Notes: generated by a model from the letters alone, not told the origin. Shown: positions 16,734-26,888, counted from the first letter of the stretch. The stretch: DNA of 64,000 nt from Acinetobacter indicus CIP 110367 (GCF_000488255.1 NZ_KI530758.1:24381-88380), one strand, 5' to 3'. Translations and numbers: made by a program.

Positions 16734-17459
16734 ATGAATAGTGCAGTAGCAGAACAATTAAATAAAGTGGAATTAAAAAACACTTACGATTTGAGTGTAG
16801 ATAGCATTCGTGACCTAAACCAAGCTTTGCATACTCCCGAAGTAGTCGCAGAAATAACAGAATGGACTGTAAAAAATCCAGCGGGACAGCACAATATTGC
16901 AGTCGGTATTAAAGCACCGGTGAAAGTAACCATTGATGGCCATGCAGGATATTACTGTGCGGGTATGAACCAAGAAGCAGAAGTCATTGTGAATGGCAAC
17001 GTGGGTGTCGGTGTCGCTGAAAACATGATGTCAGGTTATGTACATATCAAAGGCAATGCATCACAAGCAGCGGGTGCAACGGCACATGGTGGTTTGCTGG
17101 TGATCGACGGTGATGCAGGCGCACGTTGTGGTATTTCCATGAAAGGGGTCGACATTGTGGTGGGCGGTAGCATCGGTCATATGAGCTGCTTTATGGGTCA
17201 AGCAGGCCGGTTAGTGGTCTGTGGCGATGCTGGCGATGCGCTTGGTGATTCATTGTATGAAACACGTATTTATGTCAAAGGTGTTGTGAAGTCATTGGGT
17301 TCAGATTGTATTGAAAAAGAAATGCGTGAAGAGCATTTGGCGGAACTTGCAGAACTCTTAGAAAAAGCAGGATTTGATGAAGATCCAAAAGCATTCAAAC
17401 GCTACGGCTCAGCACGTCAGCTGTATAACTTTAAAGTCGATAACGCGTCTGCATACTAA
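16734..17459 (+). CDS. mgsB: N-methylglutamate synthase subunit B (GXGXG beta-helix protein)
   Basis: 241-aa protein corresponding to the C-terminal beta-helix domain of glutamate synthase. Repeated turns with Gly pairs (VNGNVGVGVAENM, IKGNASQAAGATAHGG, IDGDAGARCG, VGGSIGHMSCFMGQ, VCGDAGDALGDS) give the GXGXG pattern. It has no catalytic residues of its own and probably holds MgsA and MgsC together. 27 bp after mgsA, with GGAG before the start. Also known as GlxC-like. Confidence 0.85.
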   Translation: MNSAVAEQLNKVELKNTYDLSVDSIRDLNQALHTPEVVAEITEWTVKNPAGQHNIAVGIKAPVKVTIDGHAGYYCAGMNQEAEVIVNGNVGVGVAENMMSGYVHIKGNASQAAGATAHGGLLVIDGDAGARCGISMKGVDIVVGGSIGHMSCFMGQAGRLVVCGDAGDALGDSLYETRIYVKGVVKSLGSDCIEKEMREEHLAELAELLEKAGFDEDPKAFKRYGSARQLYNFKVDNASAY

Positions 17460-17487
17460 TTAAGAACGTAATACGGAGAATAAGATC

Positions 17488-18822
17488 ATGACTCAAACTT
17501 ACCAAGAATACGAACCAGTGTTACGTGAATCCGCAACGTTTGACCGTCTAACGATTCAAGAAATTCAACGTGCAGCTGCAACAGGTATTTATGATATTCG
17601 TGGTGGTGGCACCAAACGTAAAGTCCCTCATTTTGATGACTTATTACTGCTTGGTGCGAGTATGTCACGTTACCCACTAGAAGGTTATCGTGAAAAATGC
17701 GGCACAGACGTGGTACTTGGAACACGTTTTGCAAAGAAACCGATCCATTTAAAAATTCCTGTAACGATTGCTGGGATGAGTTTTGGAGCGCTTTCTGCTA
17801 ACGCTAAAGAATCATTAGGGCGCGGTGCATCCATGGTGGGTACATCAACAACAACAGGTGATGGTGGCATGACTCCAGAAGAGCGTGGTCACTCCCAAAC
17901 ATTGGTATATCAATATCTACCTTCACGCTACGGCATGAACCCAGATGACTTACGCAAAGCGGATGCAATCGAAATCGTATTGGGTCAAGGGGCGAAACCA
18001 GGGGGTGGCGGTATGCTTCTGGGTATGAAAGTGACTGAACGTGTAGCCGGCATGCGTACACTGCCAGTGGGAGTCGATCAACGTAGTGCATGTCGTCACC
18101 CTGACTGGACGGGTCCAGATGATTTAGCCATTAAAATTGCTGAAATCCGTGAAATTACAGATTGGGAAAAACCAATTTATGTAAAAATCGGTGCAAGTCG
18201 TCCATATTATGACGTGAAGCTTGCCGTAAAAGCAGGTGCAGACGTCATCGTACTTGATGGTATGCAAGGGGGTACAGCAGCAACTCAGGAAGTCTTTATT
18301 GAGCATGTCGGCATCCCAATTCTTCCTGCCATTCCTCAAGCAGTTCAGGCTCTACAAGAAATGGGCATGCACCGTAAAGTTCAACTGATTGTATCAGGGG
18401 GTATCCGTACGGGTGCAGATGTAGCCAAAGCAATGGCATTGGGTGCAGATGCAGTGGCTATCGGTACTGCAGCGTTGATTGCTTTAGGCGACAACCATCC
18501 GCGTCTCGATAAAGAACTAAAAGAAATTGGTTCAGCGGCAGGTTATTATGATGATTGGCAAAATGGCCGTGATCCAGCAGGGATTACCACGCAAGATCCA
18601 GAGCTGTCTAAACGTTTAGATCCTGTGGAAGGGGGACGTCATCTGGCAAACTACCTTCGCGTATTGGTACTAGAAGCACAAACCATGGCTCGTGCATGTG
18701 GTAAATCACATTTGCATAATCTGGATCCTGAAGATCTAGTTGCATTAAACGTTGAAGCTGCAGCAATGGCACGTGTTCCGCTAGCAGGAACGAACTGGAT
18801 TCCAGGACAAGTGCAGTATTGA
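17488..18822 (+). CDS. mgsC: N-methylglutamate synthase subunit C (FMN-binding glutamate synthase-like)
   Basis: 444 aa. It corresponds to the FMN-binding synthase domain of glutamate synthase, which reduces the 2-oxoglutarate imine. FMN/phosphate-binding stretches: IAGMSFGALSANAKESLGRG, VSGGIRTGADVAKAMALGAD and YVKIGASRP. A Cys-rich segment (GVDQRSACRHPDW) and later Cys residues may bind an iron-sulfur cluster. It closes the operon and is followed by a strong terminator. The mgdABCD genes that often accompany it are not found next to it. Confidence 0.85.
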   Translation: MTQTYQEYEPVLRESATFDRLTIQEIQRAAATGIYDIRGGGTKRKVPHFDDLLLLGASMSRYPLEGYREKCGTDVVLGTRFAKKPIHLKIPVTIAGMSFGALSANAKESLGRGASMVGTSTTTGDGGMTPEERGHSQTLVYQYLPSRYGMNPDDLRKADAIEIVLGQGAKPGGGGMLLGMKVTERVAGMRTLPVGVDQRSACRHPDWTGPDDLAIKIAEIREITDWEKPIYVKIGASRPYYDVKLAVKAGADVIVLDGMQGGTAATQEVFIEHVGIPILPAIPQAVQALQEMGMHRKVQLIVSGGIRTGADVAKAMALGADAVAIGTAALIALGDNHPRLDKELKEIGSAAGYYDDWQNGRDPAGITTQDPELSKRLDPVEGGRHLANYLRVLVLEAQTMARACGKSHLHNLDPEDLVALNVEAAAMARVPLAGTNWIPGQVQY

Positions 18823-18837
18823 TTCTGCAAATTCACA

Positions 18838-18869
18838 AAACAGGATGGCGCTTTGCCATCCTGTTTAAT
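18838..18869 (+). terminator. Terminator of the gmaS-mgs operon
   Basis: AAACAGGATGGC, loop GCTTT, GCCATCCTGTTT, 16 bp after the mgsC stop. Confidence 0.88.
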
Positions 18870-19411
18870 TTCATAGATACATCTTCTTAAACTATTAAAA
18901 ATAATGCCTAAATAGCCTAAGCATATTAATGTTTTCAAAAAATTCGACCCTAACAAACAAAGCTTAGATAAATATTTGAGCCGTTTCACAGTGAAAAAAT
19001 TACTTCGCTTGACTATGAACTTACCAATCTGATGAAACCAAAGCTCCAGTAGCAGCTGATTTCATATTGGCAATGGGGAGATCAATTTTTTATCCATGCT
19101 TTACGCACCGCTAATTTGAGGTGGCTTTATCTCCTGAAGGGGAGTCTATAACTGAGATCTTAAAACATATTCTTCTAATAATAACCATCTATTGTAATTT
19201 TAAGGGTAATAACGAATATTCATAAATAATTGGAAGAAAAATTTTTACACTAAAAATTAATATTTTTTAATATACTGAAATATATCAATAAAAAATGTTT
19301 TTTAAATTTTTCATGTGGTGATATTGATTTTACTATATAGCTATGAGAAATTATTTTTACTTGATGATTTTTATATCTTTAACTAATTTTTTGACCAAAT
19401 GGTATATTGTT
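18870..19411. other. Gene-free junction between the mgs operon and the recombinase genes
   Basis: No credible coding frame. The last 200 bp are very AT-rich and probably hold the promoter of the next gene. The left boundary of the recombinase-bearing element should lie here, but I found no clear terminal repeat shared with 26889-26995. Confidence 0.45.
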
Positions 19412-19849
19412 ATGAGGGATCTTGAAAATTACTTACTTCAATTTGTTCTTGTCTATTGTGCCGATGATCCAGATGTAAATGCACAAGTTAAAAAAATACT
19501 GAATAACATCAAGCTGAAAAATAAAAATGAAACTTTATCCCCTCAGAAGAGGAGAGAAACATACATGAAATATTGGCAAAAGATTTTTGAACTTTTAAAA
19601 ACCAGTCGCTCACTCCGAGCACATTGCTCGTATATACCAATCAAAATACTGATGATGAATTTGGATCGAATGATTAAACCCAAATTGCAAATTGAATTGT
19701 TTCAACTGGCTGCAGATAAACACCTAGATAAAAAATTTTTTCTGAATTATTTCGGCTTAAAGAGTTGTAAAGACTTTGAAACCATCCAGTTAAATCAAAT
19801 CGATTCTGAGTATGTACAGCTACAAAAGCCAAAGAGGCCAGAGTATTAA
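19412..19849 (+). CDS. Small unknown protein, first gene of a recombinase trio
   Basis: 145 aa from the ATG at 19412 (MRDLENYLLQF); an in-frame ATG at 19343 would add a hydrophobic leader but has no ribosome site. Basic and mostly helical, with no domain I recognise. It lies 41 bp before two large tyrosine-recombinase-like genes with similar AT-rich composition and is probably co-transcribed, so it may be their accessory factor, as TnpC is in Tn554-type elements. That role is inference from position. Confidence 0.6.
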   Translation: MRDLENYLLQFVLVYCADDPDVNAQVKKILNNIKLKNKNETLSPQKRRETYMKYWQKIFELLKTSRSLRAHCSYIPIKILMMNLDRMIKPKLQIELFQLAADKHLDKKFFLNYFGLKSCKDFETIQLNQIDSEYVQLQKPKRPEY

Positions 19850-19890
19850 CTGTTTAGGTTGCTGAATAGAATAAGTAGGATGAACAATAA

Positions 19891-22215
19891 ATGTTAAGCG
19901 ATACAGGATTTCTTGAAGCTTATGAAAAATTAAAGCAGCAAATACTTTTTTTTGACTTTGAAAATATACCCACTGAACTGTCTGATGAGCTGATTAAACT
20001 CTATCAAAAAGCACATTCTATCCAGACTCAAATTATTGCAACAAGAAAAATAGGTGCGGAATTCAGATATGCAAGCCTCACTTATTTTGCTTGTATTCAA
20101 GCAGAATCCATCAGTAAAGATGCTTATCTGATACTGCAAGCCAGTTATGCTATTGATACATGTTACAGGCAACTAAAGCAGATTGAGGGTTCAGAGAACA
20201 AGCAGAAACAAGTTTATGATTTACATAGATATATTTCAAGATATTTACTGGAAATTCAGCCGAATACAGCGCCGTATCGTAGCGAGAGTATTCAAGCGCT
20301 AAAATTCTTGGTGAAATTCATTCGAGATTTAACATGTAATACCGAAAATAATAAAACCGAACTTTGGAACAAAATTTATTCTATAGATGAGTTCACACAT
20401 ATTGATATTAAAAATTATATTCATAGTTTTGAAATCATTCTAAAAAATATAGATACAGGAAGAATAACTCACAGATCAAGATTATCTAAAAGGACAGGTA
20501 AACTCAGTTGGGCCACTCCCGCCCAGAAATCGCGCTATAGCAGCAGAACAACCACGAGCACGATTGATTTAGGATATGGCGCGACTCTCGATATCCCTCC
20601 ACCAGGAGTCATTATTGATGAAGATGGAGAGGTAGATATCGAAGAAGAGGCAGTAGAATACTATGCCCAAGATATAGATACTCAAGAGTTTCAGAAACAA
20701 ATCGTCACTCCATACATTGAGGAAATCGCCAAACATCGTCAACGTCGGCTTCTGCCATTTATTTCTAATCCTTATTACATAGAACCTCAAGCTTTAGCTC
20801 GAATCATAGAATTATTTAGTCAGAAATTACAAACAGATACTAAAGAGGGGCAGATGTCTGCTGCCTGTTTACTTTCTCTTGTCACAGGACTCCCGCCTAT
20901 AGAGCTATTAAATTATCGTAACCTAATCAAACAAGGTGTATTAAGTGAACTTAAGCAAAATAAAAAAACGATATATCTTTTGAACTTAGAGCTTAATATT
21001 AGCCAGCAAAAAATAAATATTCTAAAAAATCATCGTATCAATGATGATATATCACATCAACTTTACTTGCCTGCTGCATGGTTTGAGTATTTACCACAAG
21101 ATACAAATAATATTTCAATCCAGGATATAAAAAAATATTTGAAAAACGTCACAAAAAATCAGTTTGTCGGTCATCTCACAATTGAAAAATTGCAAGCGCA
21201 AATCTACTTCCATATTCGATATCAAACATTTAATGAATATCTAGCACATTTGGTGGCTGGTAAGGACGCTAAACATAACTTGCCGGGAATGTACTATGGA
21301 GGCATTCCAAAGACAACAGTGAATGAGGCATATTTATGTTATCTAAAAACAGTATTTAATGATGCCGCATTTTTGGACGATAAAGAACTAACACAAGAAT
21401 ATAAAATCCTTGAAAAACGGTTTGCAGAAAATCCTCCTAAGCAAAATGAGCGTTTAGGTAGCCAATTGGCCTTGAGCAAAGATTTTGTAGCCGAAATATT
21501 CAGTGTATTGCATCATCACTGTCAAAAAAATATCCAAGTTTCACAGCACCCCATCAAGCAAATCAATGCATATGCTTGTTGGATGTGGCATTTGAATTTG
21601 CTTTGTCTTACACGCCGACCTCAGGAAAATTTATTAGGAAATCCTGAAGATTATCTAAGTGAACTTCAGTTTACTTATATAAATGATAAGAAAAACAGCA
21701 AATCTAGAAAAGATGGACGTTTTATTCCCATCCCACCGTTTTTTGACAAAGCACTTCAAAACTATCAAAGTTTTTTAAGCTATCTGATGCAACGCTATAA
21801 AGCGTTGTTCACTCGTATTTCAGTATTGGCAAAGGTCAATGAGAGTCATCTTTTTGGCTCGATCATAAAGTCTCCGAAGATTTTACCCATCAGTTTAAAT
21901 GAATGGAAAAAAGTTAAATTAGAACCCCTATCTAGAAATTGGATAAAAAGCTATATGGAAGAGGTTTTACCCAAAAATATGTATGCCAACTGGCTTCGCC
22001 ATTTTGGTATGAATATGCTTATGGAGAACTCATGTGGGGCATCAAATAATCTTAGTTTTCATTTTATTCAAGCGTTATACGGGCATGATCAGCGTGACCA
22101 AGAAATTTTTCATCCACATTCTTCCACTGTACCGCATACATATTTAACTGAGGTCATAGAGAAAATGGAAAAAGTTATCGCTGAACTTCATATCCAGCAT
22201 TTGGTGCGGAAATAA
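19891..22215 (+). CDS. Large tyrosine-recombinase-like protein (774 aa)
   Basis: The N-terminal two thirds are unrecognised. The C-terminal part (about 560-770) carries a recombinase-like pattern: an Arg in LLCLTRRPQENLL, a Lys in KSRKDGRFIPI, an Arg in NWLRHFGMNM, a His in ALYGHDQRD and a Tyr in VPHTYLTEV. The normal HxxR motif reads N-W-L-R, so one catalytic residue differs and activity is uncertain. It ends 2 bp before the next gene, so the two are translated together. AT-rich composition contrasts with the mgs genes. Confidence 0.72.
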   Translation: MLSDTGFLEAYEKLKQQILFFDFENIPTELSDELIKLYQKAHSIQTQIIATRKIGAEFRYASLTYFACIQAESISKDAYLILQASYAIDTCYRQLKQIEGSENKQKQVYDLHRYISRYLLEIQPNTAPYRSESIQALKFLVKFIRDLTCNTENNKTELWNKIYSIDEFTHIDIKNYIHSFEIILKNIDTGRITHRSRLSKRTGKLSWATPAQKSRYSSRTTTSTIDLGYGATLDIPPPGVIIDEDGEVDIEEEAVEYYAQDIDTQEFQKQIVTPYIEEIAKHRQRRLLPFISNPYYIEPQALARIIELFSQKLQTDTKEGQMSAACLLSLVTGLPPIELLNYRNLIKQGVLSELKQNKKTIYLLNLELNISQQKINILKNHRINDDISHQLYLPAAWFEYLPQDTNNISIQDIKKYLKNVTKNQFVGHLTIEKLQAQIYFHIRYQTFNEYLAHLVAGKDAKHNLPGMYYGGIPKTTVNEAYLCYLKTVFNDAAFLDDKELTQEYKILEKRFAENPPKQNERLGSQLALSKDFVAEIFSVLHHHCQKNIQVSQHPIKQINAYACWMWHLNLLCLTRRPQENLLGNPEDYLSELQFTYINDKKNSKSRKDGRFIPIPPFFDKALQNYQSFLSYLMQRYKALFTRISVLAKVNESHLFGSIIKSPKILPISLNEWKKVKLEPLSRNWIKSYMEEVLPKNMYANWLRHFGMNMLMENSCGASNNLSFHFIQALYGHDQRDQEIFHPHSSTVPHTYLTEVIEKMEKVIAELHIQHLVRK

Positions 22216-22217
22216 GT

Positions 22218-25200
22218 ATGCATACAGATGATAAAGAACTTATTCAATCGAAATTAAATGAATGGTTTAAAGGCATCAGAAAAAAATTAAATTCTGAAAA
22301 GAACCTCACTTCTACACGAATTAGTGAAGCTCAGGAAATTGAACTTGATCAATTCATACAGCGCAAATGGGATGATTTTAGAGAAACTTTCAAGTGTACT
22401 ATTCATAAGTTTTCGAGTATTGAACGACGGGAATATATTGGTTATCTAGAAGCAGAATTTAAAAAATGCGCAGATAAGTTAAATGCTGAATATTCTGAAT
22501 TTTATCAAATTAAGATTCGCCCAAAAACTCAAATTTTAATACTTCCGCCAAGAAAATTAGAAAGTACTGAAGCACGATCTGAAGCTGCAGAAATGCATGC
22601 TCATGTTTATAAAATGCTGCAGTCTTATTGGCAAAGTAATTTTTGGCAAGAAATGGATAATGAAAGTTTATGGGGTAACTTATATCTCAGTATGATTTAT
22701 CTATCAGGTTGTTCAAATCAAGATGTACTTCAAATTTTACCGAATACATTCAGGGATGCGCTATCGAATAAATATTTGCAGAGTTTTCGACTGTATAAAT
22801 ATGAAAATTTAAAAGATAATCCCATCATTTTACATTTAAAAGTTAAAAGTGACTCCTATGGTAATGACTTTGAAAAAGATCAGCTTTATAAATGGACTAA
22901 CATCTATCTTAACCCTTGGGCTCAATTCTTTTTGCAAACACTGTTATCACGCAGAAAAAAGCATTTTCATATAGACCAAAATACAGATATTGAGCAATGT
23001 ATTTTAAAAAGTCTTCATCATTTGAAACAAACAAAATATGTGATTAAGTTATGTATGCTCCTGAGAAAAAAAGGGTTAAATACATTTCAACATGTACAAA
23101 TGGCTCTGCAGTTTGACAGGGAATTAAATCTAGATATCTTTTTAGGCAATATACTTGCCCAAAACATAAATACTGTGGCACTCAGACCACAAGAACACAT
23201 TTTTTTAAGTGCTTCTCATACGACAAATCCTTCTATTGAATTAACAGATATTAAAATAGAGCAAGAACAGCTTAAATCCACACAAGATGAACCCATATCA
23301 ATTACTAAAAAGCTGAAGACTATTCCTTTTAAAATTCAATTATTTGAGAATAATCATTCCGCATCAACAAAAGCTAAAGGGGTGAGTACGCAAAGAAAGA
23401 AAAATAATAATTTTTATGAGCGATATACTCGGATTCAACAAGAGTTAGAGCAAAAAAGTCTGCAGGCAAGTTCAGAAGAGAATAATCTGATTCAAGCTCA
23501 ACTACGCCTGATTGCATGGGTATTTCATCATAGAAAGAAGGGGTTAAAAATCTCGACTATAAGTAAATATTTAAGCTGTTTTGGCAAAGATTTTATATTT
23601 GAGGTATGGTTCCGAAAAATCGATCTTGAGTGCTTAAGTGAAGAAGATTATTCCGATCTTTATCAACAACTTTTATGGAATTGCCGTAAACGTGATGAAG
23701 CAGAAAAAATGAAAGATCAAAATAAATTATCGCGAAAGGGGCATAACAGTGAAGCTTATCGATTTGGGCGTTTAAAAGCATTTCATGCATTTTGCTGTGA
23801 AAAATTTAAAGCACCAGAGGTCAAACTACTCAAACAAACCAAATACAGACATATGCAAATCACAAATGCACGAATAATCAGTCCATCTGTGTTTAATAAC
23901 ATGCTTTACCATTTAGATTTTTTGGTCAATATCAACCAAAGTTGGTCTAAACATATTACCCCTCTGAAATTAATATATATTTTATCATACCGATTAGGGC
24001 TTAGATTAAATGAAGTTCGTTGTTTAACGCTTCAAGATGTAATATGCCCAGAATTAATATCTTTAAAATCTCATAAGGATGAGATTAAAAATATTACACT
24101 GTGCATTCAAAATAATCCGTATCGTCGGCTAAAAACCCCCAATGCTCATCGACATTTACCCATAAAATATTTACTCATGAAAAATGAATTTGAGATATTT
24201 AAGGAATTTTTAAAGAGTCGATATATACAGTGGAAAAATAATAAAGAGGATCACTTATTATTTAACTATAAGGATCAAGTATTAACAGAATTATGCATTA
24301 CCCAAGTCACTTCGAATATACTCAGGGCGATTTATGGAGAGAATCACGGGTATAGTTTTCATTCCCTACGTCATAGTGCTGCGAATACATTGGCAATTCT
24401 TTTAGGAGGATCTCCTCGCCTTATTCACACTTATACAGATTACTCAATGCGACAAGTAAAATATATACGTGAACTTTTTTTTGGTCATGGGGCATATCGT
24501 CAACAAGATATGATTCAACAAAAATGGAAAGCCCTTGCAGCTTGGATGGGACATAGCAGTATTGAGCAAACTGCTTCTAACTATTGCCATGTATTAGAAA
24601 TAATCGCCATTGATAGGATTGTAAATCATAACTATCTGATTAACAAAAATGTTATTTCAGAATCATTGAGTATGGACTCTAACAACGATGAATTTCACCC
24701 TATAAACGATGTGATTAATGCTCCAGAATTTGATTGGATGTGTACGAGAAGTACTGTAAAACAAGACAATAAACGACAATCAGCTTTAAAAGTTGAAAAA
24801 ATTAAATTAAATCCATTAGAGAGAATCATGGCGGTAAAAGATGGATATTTGGAGGATAAACAGGCCAAAATGTGGTTACACCGTTGCAATTTTCTTAGTA
24901 AAAAATGGTCAAGTACGACTAGCTTTCACATTGAATATCAAAATTTTATACACGATGAAGATGAATTTTATTTTGAAGAGTTTTACGATCGAGTTAAAAA
25001 ATTAAAACTTATAGATTCCAAAGATATCTTAGTTGCGATGGATAATCCAATACCAGAAAAATTGAGTGAAGTCTTAAGTGTGATGGTCGCTGAAGTAAAA
25101 CAACGAAAAAATTTTCTACATTTTCAAATTCGACAGCCTAAACACAGACATCCAGTCAATGATAGTGATACCAATAATATTGATTCTAAGTTAAAAAAAT

Positions 25201-25400
25201 TGAAAGACTTCATCAGTGGTATTTCTAGCATTCTAGAAAACACAATCTCAATTCATGTAGAAGATCTTGCTTCAAATCCAATTAAGAAAGAACAAATTCA
25301 ACGCATTAGCTTTATAAGAACAGCGGACAAAAAGAATATTACGCTTGCTGTGCTCTTTCATTTAATGATTATGGCTGTTCAGATGGACTCACTTTGGTAG
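22218..25400 (+). CDS. Very large tyrosine recombinase (1060 aa)
   Basis: About residues 590-800 contain a full tyrosine recombinase core: Arg in YRLGLRLNEVRCLTL, basic residues in RRLKTPNAHRHLPI, HSLRH (HxxR), WMGHSS (His) and the Tyr nucleophile in ASNYCHVLE. The first 550 and last 250 residues are unrecognised; this is about three times the usual integrase length. With the preceding two genes it forms a trio resembling Tn554-type or Gamma-Mobile-Trio modules, but I cannot assign it to either family. Confidence 0.8.
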   Translation: MHTDDKELIQSKLNEWFKGIRKKLNSEKNLTSTRISEAQEIELDQFIQRKWDDFRETFKCTIHKFSSIERREYIGYLEAEFKKCADKLNAEYSEFYQIKIRPKTQILILPPRKLESTEARSEAAEMHAHVYKMLQSYWQSNFWQEMDNESLWGNLYLSMIYLSGCSNQDVLQILPNTFRDALSNKYLQSFRLYKYENLKDNPIILHLKVKSDSYGNDFEKDQLYKWTNIYLNPWAQFFLQTLLSRRKKHFHIDQNTDIEQCILKSLHHLKQTKYVIKLCMLLRKKGLNTFQHVQMALQFDRELNLDIFLGNILAQNINTVALRPQEHIFLSASHTTNPSIELTDIKIEQEQLKSTQDEPISITKKLKTIPFKIQLFENNHSASTKAKGVSTQRKKNNNFYERYTRIQQELEQKSLQASSEENNLIQAQLRLIAWVFHHRKKGLKISTISKYLSCFGKDFIFEVWFRKIDLECLSEEDYSDLYQQLLWNCRKRDEAEKMKDQNKLSRKGHNSEAYRFGRLKAFHAFCCEKFKAPEVKLLKQTKYRHMQITNARIISPSVFNNMLYHLDFLVNINQSWSKHITPLKLIYILSYRLGLRLNEVRCLTLQDVICPELISLKSHKDEIKNITLCIQNNPYRRLKTPNAHRHLPIKYLLMKNEFEIFKEFLKSRYIQWKNNKEDHLLFNYKDQVLTELCITQVTSNILRAIYGENHGYSFHSLRHSAANTLAILLGGSPRLIHTYTDYSMRQVKYIRELFFGHGAYRQQDMIQQKWKALAAWMGHSSIEQTASNYCHVLEIIAIDRIVNHNYLINKNVISESLSMDSNNDEFHPINDVINAPEFDWMCTRSTVKQDNKRQSALKVEKIKLNPLERIMAVKDGYLEDKQAKMWLHRCNFLSKKWSSTTSFHIEYQNFIHDEDEFYFEEFYDRVKKLKLIDSKDILVAMDNPIPEKLSEVLSVMVAEVKQRKNFLHFQIRQPKHRHPVNDSDTNNIDSKLKKLKDFISGISSILENTISIHVEDLASNPIKKEQIQRISFIRTADKKNITLAVLFHLMIMAVQMDSLW

Positions 25401-25594
25401 AAATATAGATTGATGCATTAGATCGTGGTCTAAAGATCATGATCGATGAACTTTTTATCCCATTTTTCATGCCTCATTACCCATAATCAATATGTTCCAA
25501 AATCAAGCCTCATTTTAATCATGGTTACTATATTGGTTACTAATATTTAATTATTTAAAATAAAATATTTAAAAAACATATATATATAATTTTA

Positions 25595-25619
25595 TGTGAT
25601 GCGTATCATACGCATCACA
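25595..25619. promoter_or_regulatory. 25-bp perfect palindrome before the integrase gene
   Basis: Arms TGTGATGCGTAT and ATACGCATCACA around a single C, 67 bp upstream of the integrase ATG. It is either a repressor operator or an integrase/excisionase binding site. The surrounding region 25401-25685 is otherwise AT-rich and gene-free. Confidence 0.6.
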
Positions 25620-25685
25620 CTAAACTTACATTATTTTGCTATAATAATTTTATTCACCCAATTGGTCTGCTTCATTTAAAAAAAT

Positions 25686-26888
25686 ATGAGTCTTACTGAA
25701 ATTAAAGTTCGTCAGGCAAGAGTTCTTGATAAAACCTATTTTTTAGCCGATGAAGATGGCTTAAGTCTAAAAATTGAAACCAATGGCAGAAAAACTTGGT
25801 GTTTCCGCTATACAGATCCTACAACGAAGAAAAGAAGACGTATCAATTTAGGCACTTACCCAGATTTTTCGTTAAAGCAAGCTAGGCAGCAAAGAGATGA
25901 TTATCGATTAAATGGCTTTTGCTTTGAATCGAATGCAACATTAAAAACTTTCTTTGATGTTGCAGAAGAATGGCTACAGTTTAAACGCCAAAATGCTTTC
26001 TATGATCTACCGCGTTGTGGTGTTCTTCAATTAGCAGAAAGGTCCCTACAAAAAGATATATACCCACAGCTTCAAGATATACCTTTCCAAAATATCAAAC
26101 GTTACGACTTGGTATCCGTGATCAAGAAAATTGAAACACGCCAAGTAAAGGAGCCTGTAAAAAAAGCCTGTAGCTATTTGAGTCAGATTTATGATTATGC
26201 TGTAGCAATGGGTTACTGTGAGTACAATATTGCACACGGTTTAAATAAAATTGCCATTAGTAATAAAATTAAAAAAAACTACCCTTATTTAAAGGCTGAA
26301 GATTTATCTGATTTTATACATAGGCTAGGTAAATCAGATATTCATCCCATTGTTAAAAAAGCCCTTCTTTTTAAATTATATACAGGAGTTCGTGGTGTTG
26401 AATTGCTATTAGCGGAGCCACATCATATTGATTTAAAAAATAAAATTTGGAGAATACCAGCATTTCATATTAAACAGTTTCGACGTAAAGTTATATTGGG
26501 ACATGAGATCCCTGATTTTTTAGTACCACTTTCAACCCAAGCTTTAGATATTTTAAAGGATGCGATGCAGTGGTCATTCGGTGAAAAATATATATTTTCC
26601 AGTCCTAGAAAACCTAATCAGCCAATTCACTTTAATACCCTTAATTTGTGCATTCGTAAAATGGGCTATGCACAGCATGAATTAACTGCACATGGTCTAC
26701 GTTCCACCTTTAGTACGATTTTAAACGAATCAGGTCTATTTCAAGATCAATGGATTGAGGCACAACTTTCACATATTGATAAAAATCGTACTCGTGCAAG
26801 CTACAACCATGCCGAATATTTGGTGCAGCGAACTAAGATGATGCAATGGTGGGGGGATTTTATAGAAAACCATATGTTTCATTTGTAA
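25686..26888 (+). CDS. int: P4-type site-specific integrase
   Basis: 400-aa tyrosine recombinase. The N-terminal arm-binding domain (DUF4102-type) runs over about residues 1-85 (LTEIKVRQARVLDKTYFLAD, GLSLKIETNGRKTWCFRY, LGTYPDFSLKQAR). A SAM-like core-binding domain follows (95-190). The catalytic domain has Arg in TGVRGVELL, HGLRSTFS (HxxR), AQLSH (His) and Tyr in RASYNHAEYL. Enzymes of this type usually integrate islands at tRNA genes, but no tRNA is visible nearby. It follows the recombinase trio and may belong to the same element or be an independent remnant. Confidence 0.88.
   Translation: MSLTEIKVRQARVLDKTYFLADEDGLSLKIETNGRKTWCFRYTDPTTKKRRRINLGTYPDFSLKQARQQRDDYRLNGFCFESNATLKTFFDVAEEWLQFKRQNAFYDLPRCGVLQLAERSLQKDIYPQLQDIPFQNIKRYDLVSVIKKIETRQVKEPVKKACSYLSQIYDYAVAMGYCEYNIAHGLNKIAISNKIKKNYPYLKAEDLSDFIHRLGKSDIHPIVKKALLFKLYTGVRGVELLLAEPHHIDLKNKIWRIPAFHIKQFRRKVILGHEIPDFLVPLSTQALDILKDAMQWSFGEKYIFSSPRKPNQPIHFNTLNLCIRKMGYAQHELTAHGLRSTFSTILNESGLFQDQWIEAQLSHIDKNRTRASYNHAEYLVQRTKMMQWWGDFIENHMFHL

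Noticed and set aside
18651..18989. A 112-aa minus-strand frame across the end of mgsC
   Set aside because: It overlaps mgsC in antisense and the operon terminator, with no ribosome site or recognisable domain.
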